Below are positions 8,105 through 17,993 of a stretch of 64,000 nt of DNA, piece by piece. Made by a program: the position numbers and the translations under genes. Positions within the stretch are counted from its first letter, which is position 1; each line of letters opens with the position of its first letter. The stretch is from Pelomonas aquatica (GTDB lineage: Bacteria; Pseudomonadota; Gammaproteobacteria; Burkholderiales; Burkholderiaceae_C), in contig NZ_JAPPUW010000001.1 of assembly GCF_026712205.1 (NCBI RefSeq), forward strand, positions 310,001-374,000, in the 5' to 3' direction. The notes beneath the pieces are model-generated. The model ran no database searches. It was not told the origin of the DNA and worked only from the letters and a program-made list of their open reading frames with translations.

Positions 8105-8116
8105 TAGTCATACTTT
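8105..8116. promoter_or_regulatory. GntR/FadR-type operator, copy 2
   Basis: Second TAGTCATACTTT, identical in sequence and orientation to the copy at 8041. It abuts TATAAA, a possible rightward -10 element, so a bound regulator would block rightward transcription. Confidence 0.55.
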
Positions 8117-8206
8117 AATAGCAACATGCCGGCGACGACAGCTGGCCCGCGCGCCTCTTGCCTCCTGCCGGCGCCTGACCCAACTTCCCCGAGACAAGGC
8201 ACCGCA

Positions 8207-9145
8207 ATGAGCGCCTCCGCCACCCGCCCTGGACGACCGTATCGCGGCGTCTTCCCCGTCGTCCCGACCATCTTCAACGCCGACGGCAGCCTGGACCTGC
8301 CGGGCCAGCTGCGCTGCGTCGACTTCATGATCGACGCCGGCTCCACGGGCCTGTGCATCCTCGCCAACTTCTCCGAGCAGTTCGTGCTGTCCGACGCCGA
8401 GCGCGAGACGCTGACGCGCGCCATCCTCGAGCACGTGGCCGGCCGCGTGCCCGTCATCGTCACGACGACGCACTACGCGACGCAGATCTGCATCGAGCGC
8501 AGCCAGTTGGCCCAGGCGCTGGGCGCCGCCATGGTCATGGTCATGCCGCCCTACCACGGCGCCACCTTCCGCGTGTCGGAAGGCCAGATCGAGAGCTTCT
8601 ACCAGCGCCTGTCCGATGCGATCGCCATCCCGATCCTGATCCAGGACGCCCCGGTGGCCGGCACGCCGCTGTCGGTGCCGCTGCTGGCGCGCATGGCCGG
8701 CAACATCGCCCACGTGAAGTACTTCAAGCTGGAGATGCCGCAGGCCGCCAGCAAGATGCGCGAGCTGATCCGCGTCGGCGGCGCCGCCATCGAAGGCCCC
8801 TGGGACGGCGAGGAGGCCATCACGCTGCTGGCCGACCTCGACGCCGGCGCCACCGGCGCGATGACGGGCGGCGGCTTCCCGGACGGCATCCGCAAGATCT
8901 TCGACGCCTTCCATGCGGGCGACCGCGAGGAGGCCGTGCTGCAGTACGGCCGCTGGCTGCCGCTGATCAACTACGAGAACCGCCAGGGCGGCATCCTGAC
9001 CGCCAAGGCGCTGATGAAGGCGGGCGGCGTGATCCAGTGCGACGCGCCGCGCCACCCCTTCCCCGAGATGACGCCCGAGGTGCGCGCCGGCCTGCTCGAT
9101 GCGGCCAGGCGCCTCGACCCCCTGGTCCTGCGCTGGGGCAGGTGA
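8207..9145 (+). CDS. L-2-keto-3-deoxyarabonate dehydratase (DapA/NAL family)
   Basis: 312 residues. It strongly resembles the Azospirillum/Burkholderia enzyme called AraD in the non-phosphorylating L-arabinose pathway: GVFPVVPTIFN, FMIDAGSTGLCILANFSEQF, HVKYFKLEMP with the probable Schiff-base lysine K174, IEGPWDGEEAITLLADL, and a terminal LDPLVLRW. It converts 2-keto-3-deoxy-L-arabonate to alpha-ketoglutarate semialdehyde. AAGG lies seven bases before the ATG. It heads the rightward operon, and its TGA overlaps the endo-arabinanase ATG by one base. The name araD is avoided because it also denotes an unrelated epimerase. Confidence 0.87.
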   Translation: MSASATRPGRPYRGVFPVVPTIFNADGSLDLPGQLRCVDFMIDAGSTGLCILANFSEQFVLSDAERETLTRAILEHVAGRVPVIVTTTHYATQICIERSQLAQALGAAMVMVMPPYHGATFRVSEGQIESFYQRLSDAIAIPILIQDAPVAGTPLSVPLLARMAGNIAHVKYFKLEMPQAASKMRELIRVGGAAIEGPWDGEEAITLLADLDAGATGAMTGGGFPDGIRKIFDAFHAGDREEAVLQYGRWLPLINYENRQGGILTAKALMKAGGVIQCDAPRHPFPEMTPEVRAGLLDAARRLDPLVLRWGR

Positions 9146-10074
9146 TGCGCGCGCTGTTGGCGCTGGTGGCGGTGCTGGCGCTCGCGCTGGCCGCGCAGGT
9201 GTCGGCCGTCGAACCGGCGGGCGCGCCCGGCGCCCACGACCCGACGCTGCTCATCCAGGGCGGGCGCTGGTTCGTCTTCACGACGGGCCGCGGCCTGCAG
9301 CGCCTGGAGTCGACGGACGCCGGCAGGACCTGGCACCGCCTCGCCCCGGTGTTCAGCGAAGCACCCGCATGGTGGGCGGACGCGGTCCCCGAGCACCGGG
9401 GGCTGGATGCCTGGGCGCCCAAGCTCTTCGAGCACCGTGGCCGCACGTGGCTGCTGTACTCGATCTCGACCTTCGGCAGGAACCGCTCGGCCATCGGCCT
9501 GGCCAGCAGCGACGGCCCCGGCGGCGAATGGCGCGACGAAGGCCTCGTCGTGCAGAGCCGGCCCGGGGACGACTTCAACGCGATCGACCCCGACCTCTTC
9601 GCCGACGCCGACGGCCGGCTGTGGATGAGCTATGGCTCCTTCTGGGGCGGCATCCGCCTGACCGAGCTGGACGGCACGACGCTGCGGCCCATCGGCGAGA
9701 CGCGCTTCATCGCGCGGCGCCAGGCCGGCATCGAGGCGCCCACCCTCATGCGCCACGGCGGCTGGGTCTATCTGTTCGCCTCCTTCGACCTGTGCTGCAA
9801 GGGCGTGGAGAGCAACTACAACATCCGCGTGGGCCGCGCCCGCAGCGTGGCGGGCCCCTTCCTCGCGAAGGACGGCCAGCCCATGATGGAGGGCGGCGCC
9901 ACGCCGCTGCTGGGGTCCGGTGCGCGCTGGAAGGGGCCGGGGCACCAGGACGTCGTCGGCGACTGGATCGTCCACCACGCCTACGACGCCCAAAACCAGG
10001 GCAAGCCGCGCCTGCGCATCAAGCGCCTGGGCTGGTCCGAAGACGGCTGGCCCGTGATCCCCCAGGAAGAATGA
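9145..10074 (+). CDS. Secreted GH43 endo-alpha-1,5-L-arabinanase
   Basis: 309 residues with a cleavable signal peptide (hydrophobic ALLALVAVLALALAAQ, then VSA). The five-bladed propeller of GH43 is indicated by HDPTLL (catalytic base D32), FNAIDPDLF (pKa-modulating D148) and AGIEAPTLM (general acid E197). SYGSFWGGIRL and YNIRVGRA are typical of the endo-arabinanase subfamily (GH43_5-like). It should cut internal alpha-1,5 links of arabinan in the periplasm or outside. The start overlaps the preceding stop (TGATG). It is followed by the importer for its products. Confidence 0.87.
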   Translation: MRALLALVAVLALALAAQVSAVEPAGAPGAHDPTLLIQGGRWFVFTTGRGLQRLESTDAGRTWHRLAPVFSEAPAWWADAVPEHRGLDAWAPKLFEHRGRTWLLYSISTFGRNRSAIGLASSDGPGGEWRDEGLVVQSRPGDDFNAIDPDLFADADGRLWMSYGSFWGGIRLTELDGTTLRPIGETRFIARRQAGIEAPTLMRHGGWVYLFASFDLCCKGVESNYNIRVGRARSVAGPFLAKDGQPMMEGGATPLLGSGARWKGPGHQDVVGDWIVHHAYDAQNQGKPRLRIKRLGWSEDGWPVIPQEE

Positions 10075-10087
10075 ACCGGAGACGCCC

Positions 10088-11176
<1,089 letters not shown>

Positions 11177-11243
11177 GTGGCGGGTCGTTGGCCAGAACTC
11201 CCGGCATGGGCCTCGGCACAAACCCAAAGCCGGAGCAGCCAAC

Positions 11244-12137
11244 ATGAGCGCCGCCCACACCGTCGGCCTGCGCGCCTCGCGCCCCGCCCACGCCTTCTTC
11301 GTCCTCCCCTTCGTCGCCGTCTACGCCCTGCTGCTGCTGTGGCCCCTCGTCAACGGCGTCTGGATCAGCCTGCACGACCACGACCTGCTGTCCAACGACA
11401 GCCTGTGGGTGGGCCTGGCCAACTACCGCGAGCTGCTCGATGACGAGGTCTTCCACCAGGTGGTCTGGAACACCCTGCGCTTCGTCGCCATCAGCACGCC
11501 CATCTTCGTCGTGCTGTCGCTGATGTTGGCGTTAACACTCAACCGCCCCGGCAGGCTGGCCACGCTGCTGCGCGCCACCTTCTTCTGCGCCTCGGTGTTC
11601 TCCGTCACGCTGATCACGCTGGTCTGGAAGCTCGCGCTGATGCCCGAGCGCGGCCTCATCGCCCAGGCCTTCGCCGCGCTCGGCATCCCCGAGCTGCCGC
11701 TGCTGACCAGCGACCACCTCGCGCTGCTCACCATCGCGCTGGTCACCGTCTGGTGGATCATCGGCCTGCCGATGATCCTCTTCCTGTCGGCGCTGCAGCA
11801 GATCCCCTCGGACATCTACGAGGCCGCCGCGCTGGACAACACGCCGCGCTGGCGGGTGCTGACCCACATCACGCTGCCGAGCCTGAAGCGCGCCATCGTG
11901 CTGGTCGCGCTGATCGAGGTCATCCGCCAGTTCCAGGTTTTCCCCCAGATCATGCTGATGACCAACGGCGGGCCCAACAACACGACCCGCTCCATCGTGC
12001 AGTTCATCTACGAGCAGGCCTTCATGCAGCTCTCGCTCGGCTACGCCACGGCCGCCTCGCAGGTGCTGCTGGCCATCATGCTGGTGGGCGTTTCCGCGCA
12101 GCTCTGGCTGGAGCGCGACAAGGAGGCCAAGCGATGA
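11244..12137 (+). CDS. CUT1 sugar ABC transporter permease 1 (MalF/UgpA type)
   Basis: 297 residues and six predicted transmembrane segments, starting AFFVLPFVAVYALLLLWPLV. The EAA coupling loop reads YEAAALDNTPRWRVLTHITLP. The ATG has GGAG eight bases upstream and lies 67 bases after the ATPase gene. The stop overlaps the next permease start (ATGA). Confidence 0.9.
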   Translation: MSAAHTVGLRASRPAHAFFVLPFVAVYALLLLWPLVNGVWISLHDHDLLSNDSLWVGLANYRELLDDEVFHQVVWNTLRFVAISTPIFVVLSLMLALTLNRPGRLATLLRATFFCASVFSVTLITLVWKLALMPERGLIAQAFAALGIPELPLLTSDHLALLTIALVTVWWIIGLPMILFLSALQQIPSDIYEAAALDNTPRWRVLTHITLPSLKRAIVLVALIEVIRQFQVFPQIMLMTNGGPNNTTRSIVQFIYEQAFMQLSLGYATAASQVLLAIMLVGVSAQLWLERDKEAKR

Positions 12138-12970
12138 ATCCCTTGCTTCGCCGCGGCTGGTTCGACCGCTTCGTCATGGCCGTGCTGACGCTGCTGGCGC
12201 TGGCCTGGACCGCGCCGCTGCTGTGGGTGCTGGCCCTGTCGTTCAAGCCCAACGAGTTCCTGCTGCGCCACACCGACGTTTTCCTCGCGCCGCCCTACAC
12301 GCTGGCCAACTACCTCGACATCCTGCAGACCTCGCAGGTCTTCCGCTGGCTGGGCAACAGCGCGGCGGTGGCCCTGCTGCAGACGGCGGGCGTGCTGCTG
12401 CTGTCGTCGCTGGCCGGCTATGGCTTCGCGCGCTGCGAGTTCCCCGGCCGGCGCCTGCTGTTCGCCATCGTCATGTTCGGCCTGGCCGTGCCGGCGCAAT
12501 CGGTCTTCATCCCGCTGCACCGGCTGTTCTCGGACTGGAACCTGCAGAACACGCTGGCGGGCCTGGCGCTGCCGGGCCTGGCCGCGCCTTTCGGGGTCTA
12601 CCTGATGACGCAGTATTTCAAGGCCATCCCGGCGGAGCTGGAAGAGGCCGCGCTGCTGGACAACGCCTCGCGCTTCAAGACCTTCTTCAGCATCGTGCTG
12701 CCGCTGAGCCTGCCGGCCCAGGCCACGCTGGGCATCTTCACCTTCCTGGCCTGCTGGAACGACTACCTGTGGCCGCTGGTCATCGCGACCCAGCCCGAGA
12801 TGTACACGCTGACGCGCGGCCTCGCGTCCACGCAGACCAACTTCGCGCAGTCGGAAGGTTTGGGCTTCCTGATGGCCCAGGCCGTGTTCGCCGGCCTGCC
12901 GGCGCTGACGCTCTACCTCTTCTTCCAGCGCCATCTGGTCACGGCCGTGGCAGGGACCGGCAAGTCATGA
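12134..12970 (+). CDS. CUT1 sugar ABC transporter permease 2 (MalG/UgpE type)
   Basis: 278 residues, six transmembrane segments beginning FVMAVLTLLALAWTAPLLWV. The EAA loop reads LEEAALLDNASRFKTFFSIVLP. Four-base overlaps with the genes on both sides indicate translational coupling. It partners the preceding permease as the membrane channel of the oligosaccharide importer. Confidence 0.9.
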   Translation: MNPLLRRGWFDRFVMAVLTLLALAWTAPLLWVLALSFKPNEFLLRHTDVFLAPPYTLANYLDILQTSQVFRWLGNSAAVALLQTAGVLLLSSLAGYGFARCEFPGRRLLFAIVMFGLAVPAQSVFIPLHRLFSDWNLQNTLAGLALPGLAAPFGVYLMTQYFKAIPAELEEAALLDNASRFKTFFSIVLPLSLPAQATLGIFTFLACWNDYLWPLVIATQPEMYTLTRGLASTQTNFAQSEGLGFLMAQAVFAGLPALTLYLFFQRHLVTAVAGTGKS

Positions 12971-14298
12971 AGCACCTGGCATCTCTCCTGTGCACGACCC
13001 TGCTCGCGGCCTGCAGCGCCAGCGGCAGCGACCCGGGCAAGACCGAGATCACGCTGATGCGCTTCTTCGGCAGCTGCGAAGCGCAGTACGGCCAGGTCAG
13101 GAAGGCCAGCGAAGGCGTCGGCGAATGCGGCATCGTCACGGCCCTGGTCAACGAGTTCAACGCGACCAACACCGACGGCATCGTCGTGAAGACGCAGATC
13201 GGCGAGTGGGGGCCCTACTACGACCAGCTCACCGCGCGGCTCGTCGCCAAGGACATCCCGACCGTCGCCGTCATGCACGAGTCGGCCCTGGGCGACTATG
13301 TGCGCCGCAAGCTCGTGCTGCCGCTGGACGAGGACTTCGCCCGCATCGGCGTCGACCAGTCCGACTTCACCGAGCAGGCCGTGCGCGGCACGGCCTTCAA
13401 CGGCCGGACCTATGCGCTGCCCTTCGACACCTGGGCCTGGCTCTGGCACATCAACACCCGGCTGATGAAGCAGGCCGGCCTGCTCCAGGCCGACGGCAGG
13501 CCCGTGCTGCCGCGCTCCCCCGAGGAACTGCTGGCCCAGGCGCGGCAATTCAGGCAGCGCACCGGCAAGCCCTACTTCGCCTGGGCCGTGGCCAACGAGA
13601 CGGCCGCCAACGACCGCACCTTCCTGACGCTGGTGGCCCAGCAGGACGCCCAGCTGTTCGCGCCTGACGGCAAGACCATCCACATGCAGCAGCCGGCCGT
13701 CGCCAACGCGCTGACGCTGATGCAGGCGCTCTACGCCGAGGGCGGGGTCAAGCCCAACCTCGACTACGCCGCGGCTAACCAGGCCTTCCTGAACGGCGAG
13801 GCCGGCGTCGTCGTCGTCGGCACCTGGACCATCGACCAGTTCCTGCGCGAATCCCGCAAGGACGACTCGCCGCTGAAGGGCGGCTACGCGGTCGTGCCCT
13901 TCCCGCAGCTCTACGCGAGGCCGGCCGTCTTCGCCGACGGCCACTCGTGGGCGCTGTTCAAGGGCGGCACGACCGACGCCAAGGGCCATGAGGCGGCGCT
14001 GAAGTTCCTCAAGTTCATCTGGGACCACGGCGCCGAGTGGTCGCGCACCGGCCATCTGCCGGTGCGCCGCTCGGTCGCCGACAGCGCGGCCTTCCGCGCG
14101 CTGCCGCTGCGCGAGCCGCTGGCCGAGATCACGCGCACCGGCATCGGCATGCCGGGCAATGTGCCGACGCAGCGCGCCATCGAATTGGCTGTAGGCGAGG
14201 ACGTGGCCAACCTGATGCTGTCTTCCAAGCCGGTGGCCGAGGTGCAGGCCAGCGTCGAAAAGCGCGTCAACACCGCGTTGAAGAAGGCGCGGCGATGA
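12967..14298 (+). CDS. Sugar-binding lipoprotein of the oligosaccharide importer
   Basis: 443 residues. The lipoprotein signal MKHLASLLCTTLLAAC places the lipidated cysteine at residue 16. The mature part follows the family-1 extracellular binding protein pattern (ITLMRFFG, LVNEFNATN, DQLTARLVAKDIPTVAVMHE, FDTWAWLWHINT). The ligand is inferred as arabino-oligosaccharide from its neighbours. It overlaps the permease before it by four bases, and its own stop overlaps the start of a 14-codon frame leading to the second GH43 gene. Confidence 0.88.
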   Translation: MKHLASLLCTTLLAACSASGSDPGKTEITLMRFFGSCEAQYGQVRKASEGVGECGIVTALVNEFNATNTDGIVVKTQIGEWGPYYDQLTARLVAKDIPTVAVMHESALGDYVRRKLVLPLDEDFARIGVDQSDFTEQAVRGTAFNGRTYALPFDTWAWLWHINTRLMKQAGLLQADGRPVLPRSPEELLAQARQFRQRTGKPYFAWAVANETAANDRTFLTLVAQQDAQLFAPDGKTIHMQQPAVANALTLMQALYAEGGVKPNLDYAAANQAFLNGEAGVVVVGTWTIDQFLRESRKDDSPLKGGYAVVPFPQLYARPAVFADGHSWALFKGGTTDAKGHEAALKFLKFIWDHGAEWSRTGHLPVRRSVADSAAFRALPLREPLAEITRTGIGMPGNVPTQRAIELAVGEDVANLMLSSKPVAEVQASVEKRVNTALKKARR

Positions 14299-14339
14299 AG
14301 AACAACAAAGGCATCGTCACGAAAGCGCAGCGCGCATGA
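14295..14339 (+). CDS. 14-codon relay reading frame between binding protein and GH43 gene
   Basis: The frame encodes MKNNKGIVTKAQRA. Its ATG overlaps the binding-protein stop (ATGA), and its TGA overlaps the GH43 ATG (ATGA). The GH43 start has no good Shine-Dalgarno sequence of its own, so ribosomes finishing this mini-frame may reinitiate there. The peptide itself may have no function. Confidence 0.35.
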   Translation: MKNNKGIVTKAQRA

Positions 14340-15277
14340 ACGCCTGGAAAAACCCCCTCATCGAGCAGCGCGCCGACCCGCAGCTCAGCCTCGTCGACGG
14401 CCGCTACTGGTTCACGGCCTCGGTGCCGGGCTTCGACGCCATCGAGATCCGCAGCGCCGCCAGCATCGCGGGCCTGGCCGCGGCGCCGGCCCGCGTGATC
14501 TGGCGCAGGCACGACAGCGGTCCGATGAGCTGGCACGTCTGGGCGCCCGAGCTGCACCGCGTCGATGGCCGCTGGCATGTCTACTTCGCGGCCAGCGAGC
14601 GCGGCGACATCTGGAAGCTGCGCATGTATGTGCTGGAATGCGAAGGCGACGACCCGCTGCGCGACGCGTGGACCGAGCGCGGCCAGATCCTCACGCCCGA
14701 GGAAGGCTTCTCTCTGGACGCGACCCCTTTCGATCACGGCGGCCGGCACTACCTGTGCTGGGCGCAGAAGAGCCCGCCCTCGGAAAGCAACCTCTACCTC
14801 GCCGAACTGGCCAACCCGTGGACGCTGAAGTCCGCGCCCGTCTGCATCAGCCGCCCCGAGCTGGCCTGGGAGCGCATCGGCTTCCACGTCAACGAGGGCC
14901 CGGCCGTGCTCAAGCGCCACGGCCGCGTCTTCATCGCCTACTCGGCCGCGGCCACCGACGCGAACTACTGCATGGGCCTGCTGTGGGCCGACGCGGGCGC
15001 CGACCTTCTCGACCCGAAGCGCTGGCGCAAGTCGCCCACGCCGGTGTTCAGGACGGATGAGGCCGCCCGCCAGTTCGGCCCCGGCCACAACAGCTTCACG
15101 ACGACGCCCGATGGCCGGACCGACCTGCTGGTCTACCACGCCCGCAACTACCGCGACATCGTCGGCGACCCGCTCAACGACCCCAACCGCCACGCGCGCG
15201 TGCAGGCCTTCGGCTGGCGCGACGACGGCTTCCCCGACTTCGGCACGCCCGTCGCCGACGGGCCCTACTCGATCTGA
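14336..15277 (+). CDS. GH43 exo-alpha-L-arabinofuranosidase, cytoplasmic
   Basis: 313 residues without a signal peptide. RADPQLSL gives catalytic base D14, FSLDATPF gives D128 and FHVNEGPAVL gives general acid E187. WHVWAPELHRVDGRWHVYF and TSFTTT-like PGHNSFTTTPDG are typical of exo-acting arabinofuranosidases (GH43_26-like). It should release L-arabinose from the non-reducing ends of oligosaccharides brought in by the adjacent importer. It is the last enzyme of the arabinan operon. Confidence 0.85.
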   Translation: MNAWKNPLIEQRADPQLSLVDGRYWFTASVPGFDAIEIRSAASIAGLAAAPARVIWRRHDSGPMSWHVWAPELHRVDGRWHVYFAASERGDIWKLRMYVLECEGDDPLRDAWTERGQILTPEEGFSLDATPFDHGGRHYLCWAQKSPPSESNLYLAELANPWTLKSAPVCISRPELAWERIGFHVNEGPAVLKRHGRVFIAYSAAATDANYCMGLLWADAGADLLDPKRWRKSPTPVFRTDEAARQFGPGHNSFTTTPDGRTDLLVYHARNYRDIVGDPLNDPNRHARVQAFGWRDDGFPDFGTPVADGPYSI

Positions 15278-15347
15278 GCCATGCTACGGCCCGGGCACTG
15301 AACCGCCGTTTTCGATAATGAAAGCTTTAATCGCCAGCCTGCGGCCG

Positions 15348-16100
15348 ATGAAGACCCGAGCGGACCATTCCACCTACAGCGCCCAGCCCGAGGGCAAGAG
15401 CCAGCACGGCCGCATCGTCAGCGAGCTGGGCCTGGCCATCGTGCGCGGCGAGCTGCAGCCCGGCGACAAGCTGCCGGCCGAGGCCCAGCTGCTGGAGCGC
15501 TACGAGATCAGCCGCCCGGTGCTGCGCGAGGCCGTGCGCGTGCTCGTCGCCAAGGGCCTGGTCGTGTCGCGCCAGCGCGCCGGCGCCATCGTCAGGCCGC
15601 GCAACGAGTGGCATATGCTCGACCCCGACGTGCTGTACTGGCTGATCCAGGCCCAGCCCCAACGCGACTTCGTGCAGGCCCTGCTGGAGGTGCGGCAGGT
15701 CTTCGAGCCCGCCGCCGCCGCGCTGGCCGCGCGCGCCGCGACCGACGAGCAGCTGGCCGGCATCGCGTCCGCCTACGAAGGCATGGCCGCGGCCACCACC
15801 ACCGCCGAGCTGCTGGAGCCCGATCTGGCCTTCCACCGCCGCATCGCCGAGGCCACGGGCAACGACCTGCTGGCCTATATCGGCAACATGCTGTCGCTGG
15901 CGCTGCGCGAGTCCATCATCCTGTCCAGCCAGCTGCCCAACACGCACGAGCTCTCGCTGCCCCGGCACAAGGCCATCCTGACGGCGCTGCAGGCCCGCGA
16001 TCCCCTGGGTGCCCGCCAGGCCACGCTGGTGCAGCTGGACGAGACCGAGGACGATCTCAGCAACGTGCTGGCCAATGACGGCCGCGTGAACCTCGCCTGA
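15348..16100 (+). CDS. GntR-family transcriptional regulator (FadR/FCD subfamily)
   Basis: 250 residues. The N-terminal winged helix-turn-helix shows GELQPGDKLPAEAQLLERY, ISRPVLREAVRVLVAKGLV and SRQRAGAIVRP; the C-terminal all-helical FCD domain includes the metal-site-type FHRRIAEATGNDLL and PRHKAILTAL. It probably senses a sugar acid of the arabinose or galactose pathway and controls the divergent arabinan promoters, whose paired AGTCATACT sites suit this subfamily. An ATG ten codons upstream (15318) is an alternative start; neither has a clear Shine-Dalgarno sequence. Confidence 0.87.
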   Translation: MKTRADHSTYSAQPEGKSQHGRIVSELGLAIVRGELQPGDKLPAEAQLLERYEISRPVLREAVRVLVAKGLVVSRQRAGAIVRPRNEWHMLDPDVLYWLIQAQPQRDFVQALLEVRQVFEPAAAALAARAATDEQLAGIASAYEGMAAATTTAELLEPDLAFHRRIAEATGNDLLAYIGNMLSLALRESIILSSQLPNTHELSLPRHKAILTALQARDPLGARQATLVQLDETEDDLSNVLANDGRVNLA

Positions 16101-16102
16101 CC

Positions 16103-17083
16103 ATGTCCGACGACGATGACGACCACGCCGCGCCGCTGACCGACGCCAGCCCCAACCCCAACTGGTTCCTGCGCGCGCGGCTGAAGACGCGCCAGCTGCT
16201 GCTGCTGATCGCGCTGGACGACGAGCGCAACATCCATCGCGCCGCCGACGTGCTGTGCATGACCCAGCCCGCCGCGTCCAAGCAGCTCAAGGACCTGGAG
16301 GACATGCTGGACGTGAAGCTCTTCGAGCGCCACCCGCGCGGCATGGAACCCACGCTCTACGGCGAGACCATGATCCGCCACGCGCGCATGGCGCTGACCT
16401 CGCTGTCGGCCGCGCACGACGACATCGTCGCGCTCAAGCACGGCCTGTCCGGCCAGGTCGAGGTGGGCGTCATCATGACCCCGGCCATGGGCCTGCTGCC
16501 GCGCGCGATCGCGCGCATCAAGCTGCAAGCCCCCATGCTGCGCATAGCCGTGCACATGGAGTCGAGCAAGGTGCTGCTGGACATGCTGCAGCGCGGCTCG
16601 CTGGACTTCATGATCGGCCGCATCCTCGAGGACGACAGCGCCGCCGGCCTGCACTACGAGGAGCTGACCGTGGAGCCCGCCTGCGCCGTCGCCCGCGTCG
16701 GCCACCCGCTGCTGAAGGCGGACAACCTCAAGCTCGCCGACCTGGCCGACCAGCCCTGGATATTGCCGCCGCCGGGCAGCGTGCTGCGCCACCGCTGGGA
16801 GCTGATGTTCCGCCGCGCCGCGCTGGAGCCGCCGGCGAATGCGGTCGACACGACGGCCCTGCTCTTGATCACGGCCCTGCTGCAGCAGACGGACTCGCTG
16901 CACGTGATGCCGGTGGAGGTGGCGCGCTACTACGCGTCGCTGAACGTGCTGGCCATCCTGCCCATCGAGCTGCCCTGCCACATGGACGCCTTCGGCATCA
17001 TCACCCGCGAGGGGCACCTGATGTCGCCGGGGGCGAGGCAGCTGCTGCATGAGGTGAGGCTGGCGGCGCGGGATCTGTATTGA
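16103..17083 (+). CDS. LysR-family regulator, GbpR-like (arabinan cluster)
   Basis: 326 residues, two bases after the GntR gene. The unusual acidic start MSDDDDDHAAP precedes the helix-turn-helix region NIHRAADVLCMTQPAASKQL, LFERHPRGMEPT, and an effector domain with VGVIMTPAMGLLPRAI. It belongs with regulators such as GbpR that act on galactose/arabinose transport genes, and is paralogous to the protein encoded at 30894-31859. No binding element could be singled out near its own gene. Confidence 0.87.
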   Translation: MSDDDDDHAAPLTDASPNPNWFLRARLKTRQLLLLIALDDERNIHRAADVLCMTQPAASKQLKDLEDMLDVKLFERHPRGMEPTLYGETMIRHARMALTSLSAAHDDIVALKHGLSGQVEVGVIMTPAMGLLPRAIARIKLQAPMLRIAVHMESSKVLLDMLQRGSLDFMIGRILEDDSAAGLHYEELTVEPACAVARVGHPLLKADNLKLADLADQPWILPPPGSVLRHRWELMFRRAALEPPANAVDTTALLLITALLQQTDSLHVMPVEVARYYASLNVLAILPIELPCHMDAFGIITREGHLMSPGARQLLHEVRLAARDLY

Positions 17084-17313
17084 TTGCTGCCGCAGGTCGG
17101 TGCGCCCCCGCTGCCACACTGCGCTGCGAGCACGCCCTGCATGCATGCCTGACGGCAGCGGGTGCACCTGCAAAGCGCAGCGTCAGCGATGTCTGGGCGG
17201 TCCGCGGCAATCTCAAGGTGACGTTCGCGGGCACCGCGCCGTAGCCGTCAACACCGCTCGCCGATTTCTGTTGCTTGGGGTGTGGCCGAGGAGACCGCGC
17301 GCGAACCTCTCGG

Positions 17314-17931
17314 TCATGCCTTGGCTTTGGGCTTGAAGATATGGATCGTCTCGCCCCGCGCCAGCATCTCCACCAGCTGGGCGATGCGCCGGGCGCGCGT
17401 CTCGGCCTTCACGGCCGTCTGGATGCGCCACAGCACGGCGTAGCGGTTGGTCGCGTTGATCGTGGCGAAGAAGGCCTTGGCCTTGGGCTCGGCGTCCAGC
17501 GCCGCCAGCAGGTCCTCGGGCACCGTGGACGTGCGTGCGCCGTCGTAGGCCTGGGCCCAGCGTCCGTCGGCCTTCGCGGCCTCGATCTGCGCGTGACCCG
17601 GCGCCTGCATGCGGCCCGCCTCGATGAGGGCCGCGACCTTGTCGACATTGATCTTCGACCAGATGCTGCGCGCGCGCCGCGGCGTGAAGCGCTGCAGGAA
17701 GTGCTGGTCGTCGAGGCCCTTCTTCTGGCCGTCGATCCAGCCCCAGCAGAGCGCGATCTCCACCGCCTCGGCATAGGTGACGCTGGGCTGGCTGGCGCCG
17801 CGCTTGGCGATCATCAGCCAGAGGCCGTCGGAGCTGGCGTGATGCTTCTTCAGCCAGGTCTCGAAGGCCTTGGCGCTCTTGAACAGGATCGGCGCGGTAT
17901 CCGGTGGAATGGAGGGTTTGGCGGCGGGCAT
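17314..17931 (-). CDS. YdeI/OmpD-associated family protein
   Basis: 205 residues with family blocks [57 protein letters not shown] and a C-terminal [18 protein letters not shown] segment. The family's biochemical role is unclear (a bacteriocin-protection role is often annotated). Cytoplasmic; monocistronic. The 230 bases between it and the LysR gene hold only a loose 9-base inverted repeat (17107-17115 with 17154-17162). Confidence 0.8.
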   Translation of the reverse strand: MPAAKPSIPPDTAPILFKSAKAFETWLKKHHASSDGLWLMIAKRGASQPSVTYAEAVEIALCWGWIDGQKKGLDDQHFLQRFTPRRARSIWSKINVDKVAALIEAGRMQAPGHAQIEAAKADGRWAQAYDGARTSTVPEDLLAALDAEPKAKAFFATINATNRYAVLWRIQTAVKAETRARRIAQLVEMLARGETIHIFKPKAKA

Positions 17932-17993
17932 CGCAGCGAGTGTGCCGCAACGGCGCCAGCGCGTTCAATGCCCCGGCACGGTGCCGCGCATGC

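Larger units (their letters stand above)
7982..8206. promoter_or_regulatory. Bidirectional promoter/operator region between the two arabinan operons
   Basis: This A+T-richer stretch separates the leftward dehydrogenase operon and the rightward dehydratase/arabinanase operon. It holds a direct pair of AGTCATACT palindromes (8042-8050 and 8106-8114, GT-N3-AC cores as in FadR-type GntR operators). It also holds a LacI-family-like element TGGAAGCGCTTGA (8060-8072) and a symmetric TCGGGTTAACCCCGA (8076-8090). TATAAA at 8100-8105 could be a rightward -10. Assignment of regulators is inferred. Confidence 0.6.

Noticed and set aside
17084-17313. A decayed gene in the gap after the arabinan LysR gene
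   Set aside because: A short open stretch ending in TAG reads plausibly as protein, but no family, start or upstream continuation could be identified; a 9-base inverted repeat with a 38-base loop is also too weak to call.
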